In this document: positions 12,501 through 27,500 of the stretch, in pieces
How the letters are laid out: the number at the start of each line of letters is the position of its first letter
Numbering within the stretch: position 1 is the first letter of the stretch
Source of the DNA: Siphonodentalium dalli
Taxonomy: Eukaryota; Mollusca; Scaphopoda; Gadilida; Siphonodentaliidae
Reading direction: 5' to 3'
NCBI GenBank assembly: GCA_032622095.1
Contig: CP136066.1
Location: forward strand, 55,020,609 to 55,084,608
DNA: 64,000 nt
Position numbers and translations under genes: made by a program
Notes under the pieces: model-generated
Databases searched by the model: none
What the model saw: the letters and a program-made list of their open reading frames with translations, nothing else
What the model was told of the DNA's origin: nothing

Positions 12501-15500
12501 TGAATGTTGAGTGTATAGGAAGCTCTCTATGACAACATGTGATATCATGGCAACATTGCTATAAAGTTCCTACTATTTCATGATATTTCTTCAACTGAAA
12601 ATGAATTTCTAATTGTATGTTGATATTGTTGCTGATATGTAATTATAAATACTAATCTTCATTCCTGATATAATTACATAGAGAGTAATCAATTGGTTCC
12701 GAAAATTATGTTAAATAATTCTCGAGACGCGAGAAACGTCGGTAAGAAACGAGTGCGCGTTAGCGCACAAGTTTCTTACCTAATTGTCTCTCACCTCGAG
12801 TGAATTATTTAATGCAATTCTCGGAACTAATTGATTACTCTATTTATTACACTTCTGCATCAATCTGGTTTGCCAGTATGATTAAAACACCCAGAATTAA
12901 TGCATAAAAGTCCTGATGCGGAGAAAGAGCAACCATCGAAAATTCAGTCCAGATCAGTAAGCAACGTAACGTCAATGACATCACGGGAAATAACATAATT
13001 CACTAGTGACATTACCATTTTTAAACGGCATTTTCAATGGAAATCGCGCATAGGAGTGTAATAAACAGAGTTAATATCATTGGGAAAAACTCCCTTGTAC
13101 ATAAAAACCACCAACCCCCAGTAAGTACCTGACAAACTTACCCAGATACATAAATCAGCTCACCTTCTCTTTGTGTTACAGCATGTAATGGTTTAATGTG
13201 TTATGTGCATGACTGACGGAGACACCATGGTCCCCCATTTGTTAGTAGTGATGTGAAATCGAACTACAGTGCCATACAGTAATGCCCTAATTAATCGACT
13301 GCTTAACCACAGCAGAATTATAGGTAACTTTTCAGGATTTAGTCGGAAATATGGCTTGTTGCCATTCATCGGAAAGCTCTCGGGAACAGGCCAAATTTCC
13401 CACTAAATCCTGAAAAGTTACCCATAATTCTGCTGTGGTTAAGCAGTCGATTAATTAGGGCATTACTGTAGGTGTCATTAAACTAAGACCTTCATTGAAG
13501 AATAGATGGAGGGGGCTAGCACAAGCCTGAAAATATGGTGCTGGACATTTACAGAATGAGGTCCTCAGAGGGTGAATATAGTGAGCTACGACACACATCA
13601 GGCTAACATCACCAATTCATGCTCTAGGGACCTCATTCTGCATGGCCTCATCTGCCAATCTGATCCTATGTCTCCCATAGCAGTTGAGGCCTAAGCAGAA
13701 TGAGGTCCCCAGAGGGTGAATTTGGTGACGCTACCCACTGTGTGGTAAAGCGTCACTAAATTCACCCACTATGGACCTTATTCTGCAATTGTCAGACACA
13801 CGATATCCAGGCTTGGTCCAAGAGGGCACGATTCTCTTGAGATGCCTCTGTTTTGCTGGCATAATTAGAATTCAAGTAATTTCATTCGGCAACAGAATCA
13901 CTCATTCAATTTAGTATACATGTAGCATGAAGAAATTTCTGGCTATAGTGTGAATTCTGGGTTCTAGTAACGTGTAGAATGAAATCGTGTGAATGTTAAA
14001 AAAAGATAAGAAAATCTAATTAACCCTTTCTTTACTAAATACTCATTGACGAGTAGTTCCCATAGGATATGTTCAGGTTATAAGTTCAACAATGTCATTT
14101 GTTGAACTTATTATCTGAATATTTCCCACCAAAGAATATGAATCCTTCTGCAGTTATATTAATTGTCTGCTTGATTTTCTTGATCATCCCTCAAAATGAA
14201 TAATAGACCATTCGATTGTATACTTTTATAACTGGGTGGGAGAATCCATTTAGTAAAGAAATGGTTAAAAACATACCATTTAACTCATTGTATGGATTGA
14301 ATGTATTGAGACGTTCTGAAAATATGGTGAAGTAAAAATTCATTCATAAAAAAACCAATGTAAACTGGAAATATGAGTTCAAGGTTTTGTTGCCGAGTCC
14401 ATCATCAGTTTTATCATTATGTTGTTGTTGTAACTGTGACCCGGAAGATAGACCATCTTTAATGAATGAACATATCAAAAGTAAATGAAATCCAAACAAA
14501 CAAGCAAATGAAGGTGATTTATGTTGATCAAGAAAGATCTTTAAAGATCCTGTGCCAGTGTATTCTCTTATATATGCGAGTCTCCCATGGGCAGCCTCAC
14601 ATATATATGAGAATTCACTGGCACTAGTGCAGCATTAAAGATCTTGTACCAGTGTATTCCCATATATATGCGAGTCTCCCATAGGGAGCCTTGACTATAT
14701 AATATAATGCACTGGCTTACCAGGTCAAGGTAAATATTGTTAGGCCAATGTATTCTCTTATATATGCGAGGCTCCCTATAACCGTTCTACAGATTAAAAA
14801 TGCTGTTGATATTGACCGCCCAAGTGTGAAGATAATTATCCAGTCAGTACACAACCCCTTTCATAATATATATAGCGCATTAACATAATCCTCAAATAGT
14901 ACTGTGCGAATTTAAAAAGTTTAAAAGCATGTCATACTAATTTTTGAAAGATTTCAATATTCTATATTCTATATGACGCATTGTTCATGATCTCTTTATG
15001 ATAGAGAGATTGAGAGAGAGTGAATTACAGTAATGCCCTAAGTAATCAACTCCTTAACCGCAGCAGAATTATGGGTAACTTTTCAGGATTTAGTCGGAAA
15101 TATGGCTTGTTGCCATTAATCAGAAACCTCTCCCCAAGAGCGTTCCGATGAATAAAACAAGCCATATTTCCGACTAAATCCTGAAAAGTTACCCATAATT
15201 CTGCTTTGGTTAAGGAGTCGATTACTTAGGGAATTACTGTACCAAGTAGAGATCATATTATGAGAGGGAAAGCGGAAGTTACAGAAGGTGAATGGAGTGA
15301 AGCAGGGGAGACAGGATCCAGCACCCACCCTGCCCTTGGCTGAATCTAGTGCTATTAGTCATAATATACATGGGGAAAAGTTTGAAACTGTTGGGCCCCC
15401 TGTCCTTCATTGAGTCCTGGTGTGATGCATATAGGATATTGCTCTAAATAAGAAAAATAAGAAAAAGATATGTTGACCATGATGCGAAATCATTCATTAA

Positions 15501-18500
15501 AAAATAATTATGTACCAGTGACTCAGGGACAAGCCTAGAGGGTGACTTAGGAGATTTCTCTCTAAAATGTGCTTCTTCTCCTTTTTGTGGTCTCATGGAG
15601 AAGTGACATATACTACTATGCATATGTCAGAATAGCATATAATTAAAGTGTATTTACTGATCATAATGGTGTTTGTGAATGGGCCCTTGTACTGGATAAT
15701 ACATGAACATGATCCTGTGGTATAATTGATAACAGTCAACTTCTCCCTAAATAACAAAATCTTCTCCCAATATGATTCCTATATAGGCTGGTCACTGCTG
15801 TGACTCATGGTCACCATCTGTTCTATACAGATAGTGTCTGTTCAAATGCATATATCAAATCTGTTTTTGCAACATTCAGACTTCAACATTTGGTACATTG
15901 TTCGTAGGCATAACTAGAATGGAACAAGAGCACGCCGTCGGGGCGTGGCATAATACGCCCATTTCTGGAGTAGAGTGGGGCAAAGTTTTATTTATTTGTT
16001 TGAAATCTTTGACTTAAGACGAAATAATAACAAAAATAAAACACATTAATCTGGAAACCCCATATCAGGTCAAATCTAAGTCGAAAAAGGGGCATAACTC
16101 AGTCAAAATCATGCGGACGAAACCCATATTCGAACTTGATCTGTATTTTGGGTTGGTAAACTAATATACCAAATTTGGTTCAGTTTATTCGATTCAATCT
16201 AAAGTTATCATCCGGAAACCAAAAGCGGACGGGCAACCCATTTACATAATACAACCGTTTTTTTTCAAACGGGCGTATAAAAAGTGAACAATATCATTTG
16301 AAAGCAGCCATGATGGTGAACCTCCATACCAAATTTCATTCAGATCTGATAACCCATGGCTGAGATATCTGCATGTATGGACAAAAAACCCACATCGCCA
16401 GATAAATAAAGAAGGATAGCTCTTGAACGGAAAATGTGAAACAATGTCATTTGGCAATATTTTGAAAGCAGTCATGATAGAAAACATCCATACCAAATTT
16501 CATTCAGATACAAATAACCCAAGGCTGAGATATTTGCCTGGATATCCGGATGGAACAACAGACTGACGGACAGTCAGTCACAATCAATCCAGTATCTATT
16601 AAAATATAGACATAAATTAAATAATCATAAATTAAATGATCATTTAGATATACTACTACTAGTTGATAACAAGGCACCTTCTGGCTAGGAAGGAGACTTG
16701 GTCAAGTTGGTCAAATGGATTCTTCTTTGAATAAGCTTTCCGAATATGCAAAATACTAAGCTTGAACTACAGTAATTCCCTAAATAATCAACTCCTTAAC
16801 CACAGCAGAATTATGGGTAACTTTTCAGGATTTAGACAGAAATATGGCTTGTTGGCATTCATCGGAAAGCTCTCTGTGAGAGCTTTCCGATGAATGGCAA
16901 CAAGCCATATTTCCGACTAAATCCTGAAATGTTACCCATTCTGCTGTGGTTAAGGAGTCGATTATTTAGGGCATAAGACTCATAAATCAGGTCACTCCCT
17001 TAAAAAGAAAGAAGTGCAACCCAGTCCCTCAACAAACTACAGTAATGCTCAGGGAGAGCTTTCCGATGAATGGCAACAAGCCATATTTCCGACTAAATCC
17101 TGAAAAGTTACCAATAATTCTGCTGTGGTTAAGAAGTCGATTACTTAGAGCATTACTGTAGAGCATACATGATATATCAAATGAATGCAAGTTATGAAAG
17201 ATATGTTCTACCTCTTTCTGACACAACTTCCACACAAAAAAAAAATTCTATCATTCCCAAAAAAAAAACACAGCAAAAACATCTGGTGTTTACACATAAT
17301 TTAGTTAAAAGTGTTTTACAAAATAGATTTACAATAAAAAATGTTGTAATGTTGGTTTATGGTCTAAATTAAGTACCATTTCCTGTACCAATTAATTAAA
17401 AATAATAGGGAGAAATCTATTATCTAGTGACAGAAGCTCTTGATAACTGTTCTCTGACTCAAAATAACTATTTTATACATTAATAAATACAGATATTTCA
17501 GGGAAGAGATACACCATCTTTCATAGAAACAAGAGTGAATTAAACAAAACATATACAAAAACACATGCACACACACACACACAAAACCAATTCCATTAAT
17601 GATGAACAGAATGATGATGGAAGAAATTCTGTTTTAATAGCACATGCAAAAGCAACTTACCCTTGTATATATTGAGTTTATCTGGAATGTACATTGTCAA
17701 AACTTTATATTACTAGAACTAAACCTAGATATTATGACTAAACATTGCTCCCTTACATACAGTAATGCCCTAAGTAATCGACTCCTTAACCACAGCAGAA
17801 TTATGGGTAACTTTTCAGGATTTTACGGAAATATGGCTTGTTGCCATTCATCGGAAAGCTCTCGGGGAGAGCTTTCCGATGAATGGCAACAAGCCATATT
17901 TCCGACTAAATCCTGAAAAGTTACCCATAATTCTGCTGTAGTTAAGGAGTCGATTACTTAGGGCATTACTGTATGTATTGGCATGTTGCGATGCCATGAT
18001 CCTTTGTCTGTGTTCTACCGTTCACATTGGAGCTTCCGATTGCAGCTGATATGTTCGTTATTAGAATATATAAAATATTGAAGATGAATTCCAAAATAAG
18101 GCCAAACTTGTCGATCCCTATATCTAAATCATTATTCAACAAAATTAATTGAAATTTTCCACTGTTTTATACATTAAGCTGCCATCTTCGACTGATTAAA
18201 TCAAGAACTCTCCATTGAGCGTGTGAACTGATACAGTAATGCCCTAAGTAATCGACTCCATAACCACAGCAGAATTATGGGTAACTTTTCAGGATTTAGT
18301 CAGAAATATGGCTTGTTGCCATTCATCAGAAAGATCTCCCCGAGAGTTTTCCGATGAATGGCAACAAGCCATATTTCCGACTAAATCCTGAAAAGTTACC
18401 CATAATTCTGCTGTGGTTATGGAGTCGATTACTTAGGGCATTACTATACATCATAAGGGACAGATCACCACCTTGAAAACAGCCAATTTAAAGGTACTCA

Positions 18501-21500
18501 ATCCAATCAGATGGTCCCCATATCATCAAGTTACAATAACAACAACATTTCTTCAAAATACGCATTAGTTATAGAATTGATAAATTACAACAAAATAATG
18601 CTAACCACTGTCAACTATGGTATAAAATTTCCCAAAACGTGTTATTTATCAACATTTGGATGTGTTACCACTATATATTAGAGTTATCCATCTTCATCAG
18701 CAATTTTTTCCTGGGCCTCGACGAATTTTGTCCAGGCCACAAATAATTACATATCTCGAGAAATAACAAATTTCAAGAATCGATATCTGATCACTCTGAG
18801 CTTTGATGGGTGTGGGTTCCTCGACTCAAATCAAATATTTTTTACCCCCAAAGTCAAAGAAATAGTAATTTTTGAGCACTAATTCTGATTATGCATCTTT
18901 AATGTTGAAATTATCCATGGATATCCAAATAAGTGTGAACAAAGATGACAGCAAAATTTGCAATGCAGCAAACAGCTGTTGATTGGAAGAATACATCTGT
19001 TAATTAATAATAATTTGATTGTAACCATCAAAAGATGGATTACTCTCTTAACAAATATTCACCCATCAGCGATCAATGATGGTGTAAAATGGCAGTTTTG
19101 CTACGAAAAAGTAAGATGGATAAATCAGACATGTAGCTAATGCCATTGATTAAATAACTTATGTCCACTCAGGGAATTTTTCTATTTTTCTAGTTCTTGG
19201 GGCCAGCAGAGTATAAACCGATAGCTGCTCAAATCCTTCTCACAAACATAAAATGTTAAAGCGATGGCATTAGCCCATTATTCTATATAAGTTGTTATTT
19301 CCACACAGCCAATCAAAACTGAAACACTGCTCAGTCCTAGATCTAAATTTCTGTGGACCATATACCTTAGTATCAGAATTCATTGAGCTGTTGGAGTATC
19401 CATTACCATAGTATATCAAAGCATTCAATATAGTTGTACATCACTCGCTGCATGAATATATCTGGTGGTTAAAGCACGTTTGCTGTCGATCTATCAGGTC
19501 TAGCACATCCACAATTTCACTACTATCTTTTAAAATATTGAACTAACAGGACTATCATAAATATTCATCAATGAGTATTTAGTATAGAAATGTTAATAGC
19601 TTTTCTAAATGAATTCAATTAGTCAGCAAAATGGTACCATGTAATGTACATGCAACTTGTATATAAATTATAAACAACTCCCAGGTTCTAAAATAGTATG
19701 ATGTTCTGTCCCAAGTTCATGGAAAAAAGTTAAATAAATATTATTTCCTGGTTTCTCTGACTTAAAATAATTGCTTTAAACCCCTGAATAAATAGAGAAA
19801 GTTCTAGCAAGAGGGAAACCATATTTCAATATTTTATCTTACGTGACTATATCTAAGCCTATCCCGCGATTGTGATTGGTTGCTTGACATTCACTATTAC
19901 CGATAGTTCCGCCTCAACACGATAGTGTGCTTCCTTTTAGCACATCCACTATCGCTTGGGAAATCCAGAAATCTATATTTAGCATGCACACTATTCGGGG
20001 AGATAATTTGAAAGCCATCTCCGCCTTGCTGGAAAAGTTCAACATTTTGTGTCCGAAATATCTTTGTAGTTGAAAGCTAGAGCACTACAAATGATCGTAA
20101 GAAAATACTTTATGTTATTTGTGATGCTTTCACCATGTTTGATGTGACAATATATCATGTTCTGTCACCGCTGATCACAACATTGCTTCAAAGTTCATTA
20201 TTTTTGTCAATTTCTTAAGTTCGCACTATCTTATATTTTCAAAATAAATTTTTAGATTGTTGTCCATAGAAAAAGTATTCAATTGTTCACAAGTTAACAT
20301 GATTAGATTGTGAATTGTTTGACATTATGAGATCTGCATGAAGAACGGTCAATCAAATATAATAAATATTGCACAGATTGTCGTTGACTATGCAAAAATA
20401 GTGGTCCTCCCATCAGATCACTATTTTGGCATAGTTAACTCCAAGTCATGCAATATTTATATACTGTATACACCCGTCAGTAAGCCCATCCCTGAGGATA
20501 AGCCCAGTCTATGTTTTTGCTCCCACGGCAATCATGGGGTGGTCCTCAAAGATAAGCCCTCCCCCATTTTTAGAATTTAGAGGGCGCGTATACATTGACA
20601 TCAGGTTAATTCTGAATCTGATATCAAGATGACAAAAATTCAGCACATATCCAGTGGGTTATTATCCGCATTCACATCTAAGAAATATGCTCTCTTTATC
20701 TACAATATATGTTGAAATATGACATAATAAAATAAAAAGAAAACACAAACAGTTATATTTGTTATTTGTTCCAATGTGTTTCCTCACATATTAAAATGTG
20801 TACACTATTTTACTCCTCTAATCTTCTCCTACTTGTTGGTAAATTAATCAACATCAAAGAAAGTGGCAACACTTTACACTTCCAGCCAGGTGTGTAAATT
20901 ATTCACTGTCTGCTTTGTTTTATCCTGTGGAACTGTGAAAACTGAGATTTTGCATGTAGGGGCTCTTGAAGGTAAGCACAGTCGCAGATTTTTTGATAAA
21001 AAAATTCATGCCCCCCCCTCCGGGCTTACGATGGGTGTATATAGTAATATATTTACATACTAAGTGTTGTCATCACTAAATCCAGCATTCTGATTGGTCG
21101 GCGCCCACGTGGCTAGTTGCAGTTATTTCTCGGTGAATGCGCAACGGCTCATAACACCAAGCTCATAACACCATCAATACGTCATTGGGTTTGGAAAGAC
21201 GAACGCCTAATATTTTGGGCGCATTTGGACTCGCGCAGGATTTACTTAATACATCATCGGGTTTCAATATGAAGAGAAATTGTTCCTATTAACTTTTGCC
21301 AAGGGTGCTATATTGGGTATTTTGGGCTGTTTTTGTCACGATACACTTTTCGATTTAAATACATTTACAAAAGTGGCCTTTTCGCTAAATGTATATAAAT
21401 ATAAGGATTAACTGTCATGTGGACTATTTTTATGGAGATGTAACCGTGAGGTAAGTGGTCATAACTTGTATGTAAAAGTCCACATGACAGTTAATCCTTA

Positions 21501-24500
21501 TATAACCCAGATGAATAGATGAATTGAGGATGTGCCACACCTGTTAATAGTAAAAGCAAGTGATAAATCTTACTCATAAGTGTTTGTGAGTCTGTTCGCT
21601 TCTTCAGCATATCTTCCCATAGGTCCTTGTTGTTAATTTTTCTGGGTAGAGATTCGTCTGTTAAAACGCAAAAAATATAACAAAATGAAAGCAGTGGTTA
21701 CAATATAGTTATTTATACCATAATTGTCTATATTAGTGTGTGTATAAATTTCAGCTTTACACCCTATGGTGAGTATAAACTTAAACTGGGGTGTAAATAT
21801 TCAAACGTCATTTCATGGGTTAAATGTGTATACCCATTGTAGAAGTATACATCGTATTTAGCAAAATAGTTCTTCTGTTACATTTATTTAAAATTGGAAG
21901 TTGTTATGATATCAATTAAATATGAGGATTTCAATGTGCATTTCAATCAAATGTAGCTTGCTGGTGTTATATTAACTGGGAAACATATATGGATGGTAAT
22001 ATCAAGTGACTGATGGAGCCCTTAGAAACAGGCTGACATCATGAATTCAATTTGTGCATCCTACACATGATGCACATTCCTTGTATTCCACGTTCATGGT
22101 GTTTGGTCACATTAAAAGCAAGCCTTGAAATAGCATGTCTGTTATTTGCAGGATGAGGTCCCCAGAGGGAGAATTTAGTGATGCTAGCTACCCCGCATAG
22201 CGGGCTAGCATCACCAAATTCACCCTCTGTGGACCTCATTCTGCTTATCTCCTGATAGTTTCTTTATAATTAGCAAATTTCTATAGAAACATCTACACAT
22301 GGATTCTATTTCTTTTTTAGTTTAGTTCCTCAATATCCCCAAATTGGCAGACGACACATTGCATAATTGAGGTTCCCAATGGGGGTACATCACAATATTC
22401 ACCATTTGCGAACTTCAATCTGAGTCTATGTCAATGTCAAAGCAGATGAGGTCATGCAGAATGAGGTCCCCAGAGGGTGAATTTGGTTAGCGGGCTAGCA
22501 TCACTAAATTCACCCTCTGGGGACCTCATTCTGCAAATGACAGGCACACTAAACTCAGGCTTGGGTAATACAAGGCATAAATGTAGCTACATATAAAATA
22601 ATGTCTTTGTTGAAATTTTCCAATCCACACACATCTTTCCAAATAATAAATTATTCAAACTGTTCCCAAACAAATGCTATACAAATAAATGTAAATTTTC
22701 TTCATGAATGATTTTGATTTTGGATGCAGTATTAAAGATCCATTGCCAGTGCATTCTCTTATATATGCGAGTCTCCCATAGGAGGCCAATGTATTCTCAT
22801 ATTTGTGAGGCTCCTTATATTTGTGAGACTCTCATATATAAGATAATGCACTGGCACAGGGTTTTCGCAAAATTTAAGAAAGCTCCAGACATGGAAGGTT
22901 TAATCTGTAGTTCTCCAAGTGAATAAATAGGATTTCAGATGGCAGATGTGTTGATGTCTGCACTATGACAGTTCTAACATGAATTTTTGAATATGTTCTT
23001 TTTCTCAACATTAGAAAGTGTCAAACTTAGTAACTCACATAAGATATGAACAGCGGTAATGGGAATTTCACCGCTAGTAAAATTTGGCAAACTATATGAA
23101 AGTCGAAGGGTTCGTGCATACCGGTAGTTTGTTGAATTTTTATCACAAAATTCATGATCATGTTGAATCTTTAATTTACTACTTACTAGTATATTTAACC
23201 CTTTAATGATGGGAACTGCGCTGGTGCAGAGCATTTAAGACCCTGTGCCAGTGCATTTTCTTATATATGTTGGTCTCCCATATATATAGGGAGCCTTGCA
23301 TATATAACAGAATGCACTGGCTTACAAGATCAATGTAAATATTGTTAGGTCAATGCATTCTCATATATATGCGAGGCTCCCTATGGGAGACTCGTATATA
23401 TAAGAGAATGCATTGGCACAGGGTTTTTGCAAGCTTTCAGGAAGCTCCATTCATCGAAGGGTTATATACTTAAATAGGTTAAAAATTTGGACTTTTATAT
23501 CATTCACTACTAGTCTAGTATGTATTCAATTAGTCTCTTGGAAAGTCTCTTTTGCATTCCTGGTGCAGTAAATGTTTGTGAGAATCGTAGTATTTAGAAA
23601 TAGTTATAAATACATCAAGATGCAAGTGAATAATCAGACATGAATATCGTTGACTGATAAAAACTCGAAGATGATGTCTCCTATATTGCGACGAGTATAA
23701 TGAATTATGGATATATCGCCTGTATTCAGTTTCAGAACATTAGTTGTGTTTGACAATCCATGTGAAAATTGTCAACATGTCATTGACCTCTGATTTGTGA
23801 AGTGATCTGTTTTGTCATTAACCCTTTGAGTGCCAGGGGCCGATCTCATCGGTCCTAAACCTACAAAATAAGTCTGTTCAAGAATATAAGAATAAATTAT
23901 TAAAATTGTAAAAAAATGTAAAAAAAAAAAAAAAAAAAAAAATAGTAAAAAAAAATAAAAATAATAAGAATTGTTAGGCCAATGCATTCTCTTATATATG
24001 CGAGGCGACCTATGGTCGACTCGCATATATAAGAGAATGCATTGGCACAGGGTATATGGGTTGATACAAAAATCGGACCTGGCACTCAAAGGGTTAACCA
24101 ATGAAATCGCGCATATTCTGCACCACTCAACAATGAAATGGAGGCAATACCATTAATATAGAAACTAATGGTAATCGACAAATCTAGAGATGAATATCCG
24201 TATGTAATTCATGGAGTGGCTAAACATTTCAATTTATACACTTGTAATATTAATTAGACCAAAACAGATTAATACTGGCACATGGCCAAATTCAAACGTG
24301 ATGAGTAATCATTCAGTCTGCAGATCGTTCATACAGTAATGCTCTAAAGTAATCGACTCCTTAACCACAGCATAATTATGGGTAACTTTTCAGGATTTAG
24401 TCGGAAATATGGCTTGTTTCCATTCATCGGAAAGCTCTCACTGAGAGCTTTCTGATGAATGGCAACAAGCCATATTTCCGACTAAATCCTGAAAAGTTAC

Positions 24501-27500
24501 CCATAATTCTAAATAAGTTCAACAAACTGTTCTGTTTGTTGAACTTATTATCTGTACATTTCCCATGAATATGTATCCTTCAGCACTTGTATTATTTTTT
24601 TCGTTGGACTGTTGTCTGCTAATTTATTCTGAACACCCCTTCAAATTAATAATAGACCATTCCCATGAATACCTTTCCCCAAGAGCTTTCCGATGAATGG
24701 CAACAAGCCATATTTCCGACTAAATCCTGAAAAGTTACCAATAATTCTGCTGTGGTTTATAATAAGGAGTCGAATAATTAGAGCATTACTGTATCTGACC
24801 ATCTTCAGTGATATCAGGAAACGATTATAGGTTATAGGAATATAACAGTTAAAAATGGCTGTCAATGTGGTTATAGGTTTATGACCATAATGGCAAATTG
24901 TGCGTCCGTCATTTGCAAAAAGAGGTCCCCAGAGGGTAAATTTAGTGACGCCATCCCACACAGTGGGCTAACATCAACAAATTCACCCTCTGGGAACCTC
25001 ATTCTGCTGAACCCTCAACTGCTATGGGAGACATACGATAAGGTTGAAGTTCCCCAGTTGAAGCTGAAGTTCACCCATTAGTCACCTCGATTATGCAATT
25101 TATATTCAGCAAATTAGAGGATATAGAAACCTCCCAGAAGGGAAAAAGTAACTAAAAACAATGTCAATTTGATAATATATTTACTACCCAGAAGTTGAGG
25201 CCTAAGAAGGATGAGGATCCCAGATGGTGCATTTGGAGATGCTGGGATAATATTAATAAATTCACCGTCTGGGGACCTCGATCATTCTGCAAATGACAGA
25301 TAAACTATTTGCAGGCTTGTTTATGACCATATTGGCAAGGAGGCGTGGCTATCTTAAAACTATGGAAACAATTGGAAGCAATATTATGTGTAATATGCTA
25401 GGACTGTATATTTAGCGCTTAATTAAGGGTTCGCTCTCACCTAAACAAAATGCTGAAAGGTACAGAGGGTTTGCTATTGGTGCTGAAATAGTTATGTCAA
25501 CTGTATACTGAATGTCTGATGTTCATCAATAATTTGTTTTCATTTCATTTTAATTTTCAATGGAACACAAACAATTATTCTAACAGAAAGTGCGACAGAT
25601 GCAAAAACTAAATAACGTCATTTTAACCCTTTACCCAACAAACCGGCCAAAACCGGCCAAATAAAGCTTCAACAGCCTAAAATATCTTCGGTCTGTCTCA
25701 ATAGAACCATACAAATATGGATATCATTGGAACCGGCTCCTTGACCACATTGTGATAGTTACAGTTATGCCCTGTGCCAATGCATTCTCTTATATATGCG
25801 AGTCGACCATAGGTCGCCTCGCATATATAAGAGAATGCATTGGCCTAAAAAAAATCTTTTTTTAACACTTTTTACCATTTTTTCTTACATTCTTTAACAA
25901 TTTTATAATTTTTAATGTGTTAAGCCAATGCATTCTCTTATATATGCGAGGCGACCTATGGTCGACTCGCATATATAAGAGAATGCATTGGCACAGGGCC
26001 CTTCTGTTGGGTAAAGGGTTAAAACCTGTGTACCATTCAGCACTTTTTCGAAACCTATGAATCCTTCAGCTTTTTTTTTAGGTCAGAGTGACCTGCTTTA
26101 GCATTACTAACCTCCTGTCTGTTCGTTGACACTTTTCGCTCTGTTCGGAGCAACGATGTTGTTCATATCGGGCTCAGCGTAGTGTGACTCATCTGGGGAG
26201 CAGAATGAGCTCGTATTCGGTTGATTGATATCCGCTGACGGATCTATGCCGAAACCCGGATTAACTACACCAACACCTGAAATGGAGAACAATGGAGTAC
26301 AGTAATGCCCTAATTAAACGACTCCATAACCACAGCAGAATTATGGGTAACTTTTCAGGATTTTGTTGGAAATGATGAATGGCAACAAGACATATTTCCG
26401 ACTAAATCCTGAAAAGTTACCCATAATTCTGCTGTGGTTAAGGAGTCGATTATTTAGGGCATTACTGTACTGCTGAATTGGTCATTGTTGAATGGTTTAG
26501 AGCAAACAGACACCCAGGATATCTCAAACATGTAAAAGACCAAGCCTTGAAATAGGGTGTCTGTCATTTGCAGAATGAGGTCCCCAGAGGGTGAATTTAG
26601 TGATGCTACCCCGCATAGCGGGCTAGCATCACCAAATTCACCCTCTGGGAACCTCATTCTGCTGAGGTGTAAGCAGAATGAGGTCCCCAGAGGGTGAATT
26701 TGGTGATGCTAGCCAGCTATGCGGGGTAGCATCACTAAATTCACCCTCTGGGGACCTCATTCTGCAAATGACAGACACACTATTTCAAGGCTTGTAAAAG
26801 ACACCCAGTATCTCAAAGTCTCATCAAACAACGGGAATTTAGATTAGTCGTCTGCAATTTATTAATACCAAACTGCACTGCCAGTCAGACTCAAAGTGGT
26901 ATGCCCATTTAAATTCCATTGATATTTCACTCCGATCAAACAAATAATTATTATAATAATATTATAAATACAAATGTAGCAGACGACTAATTTAAATTCC
27001 CGTTGTTTGAGATTTTGAGATCCTGGGTGTCTTTTTGCACGTTTGAGAGATCCTGGGTGTCTTTTCGCTCTAAACCATGCGATAATGACCAATTCAGCTT
27101 CAGTACTTAGGCCAAATAACTAAATATTCCGTGTTCTCAGGCAGCTCCCTCTTCACTGAAATTTTATTTTAAAGCCTTGTCAAAATATTTTTTTCAATAT
27201 TTTCTATTAGAAATATTAGATTTAACACTTTCAGTACCAGGGGCCGATCTCATCGGCCCTAATTTACGGTCTGTAAAATCGGCCCTATATAAGAGAATGC
27301 ATTGGCACAGGGTATATGGGTTGATACAAAAATCGGACCTGGCACTCAAAGGGTTAAACAATGAAAATGATATTGTTTTGTTTCTGGAGTATGTGTTCCA
27401 GATTTTTTGTAAACAAATTTAAATAAATAGCCTCCCTCCCCATCTTATTGCCTGAGAACACAGATATCTTATTTTAATGACCATAGGTAGCAGTACACAA

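Noticed and set aside
23772-24156. Recurring predicted peptide with 'CILLYMR' and 'RIYKRMHW' in many frames across the window
   Set aside because: It is the translation of the TTAA-family hairpin module on both strands. Its recurrence reflects transposon copies, not a protein family.
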